From: Macrolepiota albuminosa
Taxonomy: Eukaryota; Basidiomycota; Agaricomycetes; Agaricales; Agaricaceae
Direction: 5' to 3'
NCBI GenBank assembly: GCA_027475525.1
Contig: JAMWFC010000053.1
Location: 1,178,001 to 1,242,000 of the forward strand
DNA length: 64,000 nucleotides
Under the pieces are notes generated by a model that ran no database searches, had not been told where the DNA came from, and was given only the letters and a program-made list of their open reading frames with translations. Both the position numbers and the translations under genes were made by a program. Of the stretch, positions 57,166 to 64,000 are shown in pieces. Positions within the stretch are counted from its first letter, which is position 1. Every line of letters begins with the position of its first letter.

Positions 57166-57387
57166 AAAATTAGAGATGCTCAAAAAACTGTCCCAATGAG
57201 TGAATATTTTAAAATGGCTATTGCTCCATCGGTTTTGATCTTGATTATATAAACCTAGATTCATTTTGTAGCTACGATGCCATAGTATTTTACATGATTT
57301 AATCAGGATTTTACATACTTCCCATCCTTCATGCCAATGTCATCTTTCAAAAAGTATGAAACATTGGGACAGTTTTTTGAGCCACTG
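57166..57387. repeat. right terminal inverted repeat of the Tc1 element
   Basis: Inverse of 55782-56003 with few differences by eye. Confidence 0.85.
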
Positions 57388-57541
57388 TATATTGACTTAG
57401 AATTATATGAGTCTGCTCACTTTTACTATAACTCCGATTGGCCAGGCTGTTCCAGAGTATGGTCTATATTGACTTAGAATTATATGAGTCTGCTCACTTT
57501 TACTATAACTCCGATTGGCCAGGCTGTTCCAGAGTATGGTC
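57388..57541. repeat. tandem duplication, period 77 bp
   Basis: Copies start TATATTGACTTAG at 57388 and 57465. It begins exactly at the Tc1 edge, as expected if a contig ended at that repeat. Probable assembly artefact. Confidence 0.9.
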
Positions 57542-57981
57542 AGACAATTCTCAACAGATGCTGTGAGCACTAATGTCAGCGCTACTTATTGTACCAGTTC
57601 CTGACAGGTCCAGATGTCGGATTTAAGTATATCCTGTGCTGCCGTTATTGATCCTTTTAGACTTCTGATTGAAGTGCTGTTGAATGGCAGCACCTGCTGC
57701 TGACTCCTTCTGGAAGTGATCAGGGTTTGGTTAGAGTCCCCTCCTGCCATCGTGTTAGCGCTATATATTCTGAGCCTCCTTTATTTTTGGAATAGGTGAA
57801 TGGAGTGTGCTGAAGGCCTGGTAGCTGGCAATTAGGGTAAATGGATGAGTCCTGTAGTAGAGTGCCAGAGCTAGGGCTGCTCTATATCCCAAACTGGTTG
57901 CTAGAGTCTTCAGTATGTCAAGTGTTGGTTGGCCTATAATGTCCCTTGATGTGCTCAGTCCAAGTAGAAGCCCATCACTGG

Positions 57982-59769
57982 GGCAGAAAAGATGTTGAGG
58001 TCGATTCTGCGATTTAGTGTGTCTTTTGAATCTAAATCGCCAGGTTGTTTTTCAAATATTTGTAGGTGGCATCTTCCTCTTCGAAGGTCTAGGTGGCGCG
58101 TCCCATAGCCTGTTGTTGGGGACACTCGGAGATGAAATGGTCTTTCTCATCGCAGAGTATGCAAACACCTTCCTTTTTCCGTTGTTCCTGCACATTTTTC
58201 AGAACCTCGATCCAGGGTCGTCCCTTCTTCTGAAGCCGGTTAGCCTGGAGGGCCTCTTCATCCCATTAATTGGTAAAATCAGGGTCCTCAGGGTCTTCCG
58301 GAGGTTCCTCAGGGTTTGGCACATTGTCCGAGTCGTTGGTGGCCATGGCGGTGTTAAGTTGGGCCTGGGGGTGAGCACCACTGCCAGGATTAGCATTAAG
58401 TGGGCCACAACTTACCAGAAGTCAGCCGCTAGAGAACGTGGGGGGACCGGGGTTTTGGTTTGGGGGGTTGGGGGATTTGCCAGAGGCCCAAGATGGTCTT
58501 CCCCTAGAGTTCCAGGAGGTCCAGGAGTTTGAGTATTTGCTGCGGTCCTCCCAGTAGCGCTGGTCAGTCTGCATGATGAGGGCCTTGTATCTATTATAGA
58601 AGGGTTGTTTCGGAGCAAGTCGGAAGATGTCCTTGATGCATTGTGGCAGGGCATGGTGGAGGGCATACTGGAGGGCACTGTAGTTCCAACCTGTTTTGTA
58701 AGCTTCCTTCTCGAAATGTACAATAAAGGTGGTGAAGCGTTCTTTGGGACGCATTCAGAGGTTGAAGAGATTGTTCTTAGCCTCGGCTACAGTGTTGTAG
58801 ATTCTGAACTTATTCAAGAACTCATTGATGAAGGTCTGTCAGTGGGAGAGGGCCAGATTGTTTGAGTCAAACTGGATCAGGGCCGTATAGTGGTCAAAGG
58901 CAATCTCCTGAAGATAGGAGGTGGCAAAGGCCACCCAGGAGCTGTCAACCTAAAGCATGAGCAGCTTCACCTGAAACATGTTAAGACATTGGGTGAGGAA
59001 GATACACTATTTTTGGGGGTCCCAGCCCATGAATGCATTGAGTTTTTGAATGTCCAGATGCCTTTTGCAGGCAAGGGCATTGTGAGCATTATCTAGTCTG
59101 GTGGTGTTGCGGGGAGGGGGGCTAGCATTGTAATAATAGTAATAGTGGTTACCCCCCCCTTCTTGAGGAGGAAAGGCACCAAGAGCAGGACCCCACCCAC
59201 TTGGAGGGCCTCCTTTGGATGGCTCACCTGGGAGTCCATGGCTAGGAGGCCCGTTGTTCCAAGAGAGTTCGTTTCTGTTGGGCAGAGGTCTGGGTCTCCA
59301 TGCAGGGGGCAGCAGAGGTGGCAGGCTGGAGTCAATTGGGGGTGGTGAAGGCGGTTGGAGAGGGTTCAGTGGTGCTGGGTCATTCTGGGGGGGCTGGGTG
59401 CTGGGTCGGGTGCTGGGTTGCATGGGGGATGTTTAACTCAGGAGAGTCGAGCTTGCATCAGGAGCCGTGGGGGGTTCTGCAGATTGAAGTGGGACAGGGG
59501 GTCACGACAGAAGTTGGGCTCAGGAGGGGCCTGGGCAGACATGGGTGGCAGTGCCAGAGTTGTTGTGGGTGCAGGGCGTTGTTTGTTGTCGCCTCAGATG
59601 AGCTTGTTGATGTAATACAGTGTGTCGTCTGTACTAGGAGTGCCCACCTGGGGTCTCCCAAAGGTCGCCAGGGGTGGGAGTCAGGTGTTGTCCATTTGTG
59701 GGAGCAGTTCCAGGGGCCTCTGGGGCTGTCTCCAGGTTTTGAAGGTGCTAGAACAGAGTTAGCTCTGCG
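57982..59769 (-). pseudogene. Ty3-A Gag, capsid and zinc-knuckle part
   Basis: From the upper end: a Pro-rich stretch (PPPIDSSLPPLLPPAWRP, 59423 on), LDIQKLNAFMGWDP, then the capsid fold RFTTFIVHFEKEAYKTGW and ALHHALPQCIKDIFRLAP (58754-58600), KALIMQTDQRYWEDRSKYSN, and the knuckle CILCDEKDHFISEC (C-x2-C-x4-H-x4-C, 58167-58120). Several frame changes. The solo LTR at 55246 separates it from protease. Confidence 0.7.
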
Positions 59770-59773
59770 GCGG

Positions 59774-60904
59774 TGATAACGCCAACTGTAGTTGGATGCA
59801 CTGGATGTATACGCAGTACAACATTGTCTCCAGTGCTTGGCGTGCGTAGTTATAAGGAGTCCTGACAGAGTTCTGGTGTGCTCGAGCAGAGATGATAGAA
59901 TGACGTGCTAGATGATAGCACCTCGACTGCTACCTGGCAAACAGTAAGTCTGGTGTGCTCGAGCAGAGATGATAGAATGACGTGCTAGATGATAGCACCT
60001 CGACTGCTACCTGGCAAACAGTAAGTGTCATAGTTTACATAAAGATATAGAAGAAAAGGCGAGTAGTGCAGCATAGTGTGCTCGTAGGTGGCACCATAAA
60101 CAGCAAAAACGAGATAAACAAGGCTAGCGCCTGACTTAGTGACGAAGTCTGAGCAAGCTAGCACAATTTGAACGCTAAGTGTAACTTGGGTGCTCAAAAG
60201 GTTACAATTCGTTGTTATGTACATCCAGAGTAGCGATCTTTTATACTATGCGCTACTATATTTTTAAAATAAGTCCATTTGCAGCGCTACCAATTAGCAC
60301 CTCTCCTCATAGTTGTAGGTAACGGCGACCGGCACATATAGGGCAACGGCAACCAATAATGTTATAGCCCATTGGCCACAGCAACTCTAAATTGACTTAA
60401 ACTTTGTATGAGTCTGCTCACTTTTTAGTGTAATTCCGATTGGCCAGGCCTTGGCAGGGTATGGTTGGAAAATCCTCGACAGACACTATGAGTTCTGCTG
60501 CCGGCGCTAAACCTGGTATTAATTCTTGATGGATAAAATGTCAGGCTAGAGTATATCCTGTTCCATCGCTGCTGATTCTTTAGACTTCTGATTGAAGTGC
60601 CTTGTCCAATGGCAGTGCCTAATGCTAACCCCTTTATAGAACTGATTGGAGTTTGGTCAAAGTCGTGTCCCTGCCGTCGTGCTAGCGCTCTGAGTCCTTG
60701 GTCTCCTAATCCTTCAAGGTCAATAAGTAGTATATGCTGAAGGCTTAGTAGTGGTGGTTTAGACTAATAACCAGCACCTATAATTGAGTGCTAAGGTCCG
60801 TGGTTTTCTGTGTCCAAGAGAATTGCTAGAGTCTCGAGTATGGCCTGTGTCTATAGGCCTGTAGTGTGCCCCTTGATGCGCTCAGTTTGAGTAGAAGCCT
60901 ATCA
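59774..60904 (-). mobile_element. solo LTR, family 1, in Ty3-A gag
   Basis: On + it starts TGATAACGCCAACTG (59774) and ends GAAGCCTATCA (60904). Flanks GCGG (59770-59773) and GCAG (60905-60908) are a 4-bp duplication with one CpG change. 1,131 bp, or 1,054 bp without its 77-bp duplication. It is the most diverged of the family-1 copies. Confidence 0.8.
59872..60025. repeat. tandem duplication, period 77 bp
   Basis: Copies start TCTGGTGTGCTCG at 59872 and 59949 inside the solo LTR. Probable assembly artefact. Confidence 0.9.
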
Positions 60905-60908
60905 GCAG

Positions 60909-61926
60909 GTTGACGGTTGACAAACCTACTTATGTGAATAGCAGGCTGATCAAATAGCCCTCCCATCAAGTTGAGGAACTGCAGTATGGCTGAGGCGTTT
61001 TGTTGCTCTTCCTATTGTTGTTGCTCCAGAGTCAGGATGGCTGGGGCCAGTTCTAGGGGTTTCCATCAGAGGTGAATTGAGCAACCAGGTCTGCGAAGTC
61101 ATTGAGGGGTCGAGGGGATGGGGACGTGTGGACTTCGTCAAGCAGTTGCTGCAGCTCTTTGTGAAGGATCATGTTGTGTCTGTACTTTACCATAGCCTGC
61201 TCCAGGAGTTTTTCTCACATGAGACAATCCCCGAATTCAACCAAGCAATGGGCCCAGTCCTCTGGAGTGCCTTCAAAGTTGTTGTGTCCAAATTCTGTGA
61301 GTAGTGCCCTTGTCTGCTGTGCGAAGTCCTCCAGCGAGATCCTGAGTGAGCGGAGCACTTTGTCTCATTGTCATTTGTACTCCTCAAGATGTTGTTATTC
61401 TATTGGCAAGGGAGGGATCCGTGCAGGTAGGGTGGCAGCCAGGTAATGTCGAGGGGGGTAGTCATAGTTGAGGGATCTGCGGGGTTGGAGGACAGGGCAT
61501 TGGTAACTGTAATAGAGGATGGGTGCAAAGGGACTCTTGCTGGGGAGAATTGGGCAAGGTCTACTGAGGATAGGTGGGGTCTCTGATAGATCCTCAGAGA
61601 TGCTCTGGTACGAGGGGGCCTCCACGGTCAGGCCATGGCTAGGTTGGGCAGAGGGGCCCAGCTGGCTGAGGGCCCCAGGTCGTAGAGGGACGGATCAGAG
61701 GCCGTCAGGCCATGGCTAGGTTGGGCAGAGGGGCCCAGCTGGCTGAGGGCCCCAGGTCGTAGAGGGACGGATCAGAGGCCCAGTAGCAGTGGAGGTGTTG
61801 GGGTTTGTACAGGAGAGGTGAGTAGACAGGGTGGGGGGTCTGTGTGGAGTAATGGTTGGGGATCAGGCACCTGTAAGGATCAGTCTGGTAGCCCATAGGG
61901 TAATAGGTGTGAGTATATGTAGCCAT
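60909..61926 (-). pseudogene. Ty3-A Gag, N-terminal part
   Basis: ATG 61926 starts MATYTHTYYPMGYQTDPYR, 33 bp from the 5' LTR; Tyr/Pro-rich, followed by SQTWLLNSPLMETPR and related decayed frames down to the solo LTR. The usual primer-binding site should lie at 61959-61940, where TAATATCAAGACTC is a decayed TGGTATCA-like word. Confidence 0.6.
61627..61780. repeat. tandem duplication, period 77 bp
   Basis: Copies start GTCAGGCCATGG at 61627 and 61704 in Ty3-A gag. Probable assembly artefact. Confidence 0.9.
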
Positions 61927-61959
61927 CAAGAACAGTGTAAGGAAAGAGTCTTGATATTA

Positions 61960-62801
61960 TGTCAGGTTTTGCTGAATTGGGAGCTTTTCAGGAAAGCAAC
62001 GCCCTTACAAGGCAGACTTGATCTACAGATACTCAGGTGTCTGAAACTCCGGACTGAGCTCCAGAGTTCAAGATGCAAACAGGGGGATTTCTGGGGTAAG
62101 GGACTTAGTCCAGAGATTTGATGAAGTCGAAAAAATTAAGGGAATAAAATCAAGTTGAAAGCCAGGGGTTCTAGGACAAGACCTGGTTAGTGAAGCTTAA
62201 GTTGTGAAGTGCATACCAGTCTTAAGAGCACACAAACAAGTTGAGCATGCCAGTCAGTGCATACCAGTCAATCAAAAGGGCACACAAGCAATCAAATGTA
62301 ATATCAAGACTAGCAAATACAACAGGAAACTACGCTATAAATACTACAGAGCTGAGTCCAGGTTTCTGGGTTCTGAGTGTCTGGGATAAGTTCCGTGAAG
62401 CATTGAATAGTGGTAGGGGACTGTATATCAGGATCGCGCATGTGGGGCGCGTGATTAGTTGGTGTGGAGGGAGTTATGATGCAAGATGCATAATGGCCGG
62501 AAGCAAGTAGCATGATCTGATTGTTGATTGATTAGTTGGTGTGGAGGGAGTTATGATGCAAGATGCATAATGGCCGGAAGCAAGTAGCATGATCTGATTG
62601 TTGATTGCAGCTTTGATGGTGGTTGGTCCCAGGGTCCGTGATGCGGGGTTGCTGGGGGTGCTGGGTGATCATGGTCTTTGATGTGTGTGATGGCAGTGTC
62701 GGTAGTTGTGATAGCAGGGCACATTTGTGGGGTTGGAGAGAGGATCCTGGATGGGGTTCTGGGGGTGTCCCAGAGTGGTCTCAGAGGGAGAGGTCGTGAC
62801 A
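61960..62801 (-). repeat. 5' LTR of Ty3-A
   Basis: On + it starts TGTCAGGTTTTGCTG and ends AGGTCGTGACA; same order of blocks as 7728-8598 but clearly diverged, so Ty3-A is old. 842 bp, or 765 bp without the duplication at 62453. Confidence 0.8.
62453..62606. repeat. tandem duplication, period 77 bp
   Basis: Copies start GATTAGTTGGTG at 62453 and 62530 inside the Ty3-A 5' LTR. Probable assembly artefact. Confidence 0.9.
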
Positions 62802-63000
62802 CCCACCATACTTACTAGTATATGCACATGAGACCAATTTATATCATCAGCTCATGTGACTTGGAATTTGCCAGCCACATGATATTGTAAGTTTTTCCAT
62901 CATACTCATAATTGCATGTGAAAGCAATACATGTGATCAGCACATGTGACTCAGAATTTGCTGGGCACATGATCAAGTTTCAGCATTAGAAAGTCAACTT
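62802..63000. repeat. CATGTG/CACATGATC tandem repeat, right part
   Basis: Starts CCCACCATACTTACTAGTAT and continues with CATGTGACTTGG and CACATGAT words, matching 7377-7560. It is the other half of the array into which Ty3-A inserted. Confidence 0.6.
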
Positions 63001-64000
63001 GAGGACAGTAGAGTGGAGAGTTTCACTTTCTGCACTGTGCTGCTCCCTCTTTTCCTGTTCGTGTCATGCAGCACAGATGAGTACGTATTACTTTCTCATC
63101 ATATGCACCCTCATGTTCAAGCTTTTTTGCAGAGTAACAATCTTATTTATTTATCTCACTTTTCAGTCTCTTCTTATCATTACTCTACAAAAAGGGTGAG
63201 ATATTCACCTTTTATTAATGATAAGCTTCTTCTCATCCCTCATCATAGCATTATCAAACTTTGTTCAAGAAAAGTTTCACTACAACAAGTTTGATAATCT
63301 ACAGTAAGCAGGCTGTAAATATAGCTACGCACAGCCATCTTGCCAAGAAGAATCCTAGATCTTCAGTTCTATATAATATAATAATAGCAAGTCTTTAGCT
63401 AATACCTAGTCAGATATTCTTGTTCATTATATACATGTCAATTCAGTTCTATATAATGTAATAACAGCAAAAACTACATATGAGAAAGCATTGACTGAAA
63501 GACAAACCAAATGTTTTCATATGTAAGTGAAGAAATGTGAAGATTATCAAAAACACCCTATGCTTTTGTAGCATACTCAAAAGAGACAAAACGGACTAAG
63601 TCCTTGCCTCCAATCTGATTCATAAGTGAATGCACTATATCAACATCAGCACATTATAATCAGAATGAAGAGCATAGGCAATGTTCAGAGAAATACCAGA
63701 AGGCAAAAACTTGTCTTGTTAGTACGAACTGTGAGATCATTCTAGTTCTGCCTCCATAAATCAAGATCTTGCTAAAAGAGCTTTGGCCAGACTTGTTAGT
63801 ACGAACTGTGAGATCATTCTAGTTCTGCCTCCATAAATCAAGATCTTGCTAAAAGAGCTTTGGCCAGAGCCACTGAACAAGTTTGCTAGGATGTATTACA
63901 TGAAGGTTAAAATATAATTTAAAAATTAATTCACGTACTACTGCTTTGGTATAGCTGGATTATAGATCCTCTAACTAGCAGCTCAATGAATATGAACATT
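63001..64000. other. AT-rich flank, no gene recognised
   Basis: Short frames only; none has codon structure or a motif I recognise. A loose 81-bp repeat of CAGTTCTATATAAT (63364, 63445) and one 77-bp duplication (63715) are present. Confidence 0.4.
63715..63868. repeat. tandem duplication, period 77 bp
   Basis: Copies start CTTGTTAGTACG at 63715 and 63792, outside the retrotransposons. Probable assembly artefact. Confidence 0.9.

Larger units (their letters stand above)
55782..57387 (-). mobile_element. Tc1/mariner transposon, 1,606 bp
   Basis: Ends CAGTGGCTCAAAAAACTG and its inverse, with TA at both flanks (55780-55781, 57388-57389). The terminal inverted repeats are about 222 bp each (55782-56003 and 57166-57387) and nearly identical. 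Each arm has an inverted copy of its own tip at its inner end (GGGACAGTTTTTTGAGC). One transposase gene lies between. Confidence 0.9.
55246..57977 (-). mobile_element. solo LTR, family 1, in Ty3-A, carrying a Tc1 transposon
   Basis: On + it starts TGATGATGCCAACTG (55246) and ends AAGCCCATCA (57977). Flanks CCGG (55242-55245) and CTGG (57978-57981) are a 4-bp duplication with one CpG change. Without the Tc1 element, one TA and one 77-bp duplication it is about 1,047 bp. Confidence 0.8.
7728..62801 (-). mobile_element. Ty3-A: chromodomain Ty3/gypsy retrotransposon, expanded by nested insertions
   Basis: The outermost element. Its 3' LTR is 7728-8598 and its 5' LTR 61960-62801; both begin TGTCAG and end TCGTGACA on the + strand. 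Five-base flanks CCTAC (7723-7727) and CCCAC (62802-62806) are a target duplication with one change. Between the LTRs, on the - strand, lie gag, aspartic protease, reverse transcriptase, RNase H, integrase and a chromodomain in Ty3 order, all decayed. An antisense gene lies between chromodomain and 3' LTR. A purine-rich tract (GAGGAGAGGTGA on the - strand, 8599-8610) abuts the 3' LTR. Inserts account for roughly 47 kb of its span. Confidence 0.85.

Noticed and set aside
63013..63294. + strand 93-codon frame near the right end
   Set aside because: No family resemblance, AT-rich, no introns or neighbours to support it.
63362..63470. Possible fourteenth 77-bp duplication (CAGTTCTATATAAT words)
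   Set aside because: Spacing is 81 bp and the match is short and imperfect, so it does not fit the series.
7882..63868. CRISPR-like or satellite reading of the repeated segments
   Set aside because: Each duplicated sequence is unique to its site and present only twice without spacers; period 77 is constant. No CRISPR structure, and a eukaryotic genome.

Overview
The window looks like a chromosome segment from a basidiomycete fungus, most likely an Agaricomycete. The reasons are the host genes with many ~45-60 bp GT-AG introns, a meiotic MSH4 gene in fungal style, and Ty3-type pol proteins of the kind widespread in Agaricomycetes. I cannot name a genus.

Host genes occupy only the first ~7 kb: a spliced hypothetical gene on + (about 481-1636), a complete-looking MSH4 on - (5854 to 1905) that contains an 8-nt micro-exon inside its Walker A motif, and a low-complexity gene on - (6708 to 6005) that stops inside its first C2H2 zinc finger. 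A CATGTG-rich tandem repeat follows (about 7137-7727) and resumes at 62802-63000. The last kilobase holds nothing I can name.

Everything from 7728 to 62801 is one old chromodomain Ty3 retrotransposon (called Ty3-A here, - strand, 5-bp target duplication) blown up to 55 kb by nested insertions. Directly inside Ty3-A are LINE-1 (8903-19372), a solo LTR of family 2 split into 22698-23154 and 50928-51440, and three solo LTRs of family 1 (52181-53252, 55246-57977, 59774-60904). LINE-1 holds two solo LTRs (11894-12600, 13303-14528). The split LTR holds LINE-2 (23155-50914). LINE-2 holds a 272-bp insertion of unknown type (26938-27209) and a second Ty3-like element, Ty3-B (30041-49884), with two 1,070-bp LTRs differing at about ten sites. 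Ty3-B pol holds LINE-3 (35302-41611). A Tc1-type DNA transposon (55782-57387) sits in one solo LTR. Most nestings are supported by target-site duplications, and several by reading frames that close up when the insert is ignored.

The most interesting biology is in the two Ty3 elements. Each carries, between integrase and 3' LTR and on the opposite strand to gag-pol, a spliced gene for a protein with a fungal-type cysteine cluster and a helical tail. In both, the first ATG lies only 128-150 bp inside the 3' LTR, and a phase-0 intron ends exactly at the first cysteine. A second observation is that six insertions of the Ty3-B-like LTR families all have 4-bp target duplications of the form NCGN.

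A quality warning: thirteen tandem duplications, all with a period of exactly 77 bp and unrelated sequence, are scattered from 7882 to 63868. They look like unmerged k-mer overlaps from the assembly and should be treated as artefacts when frames or lengths are measured.
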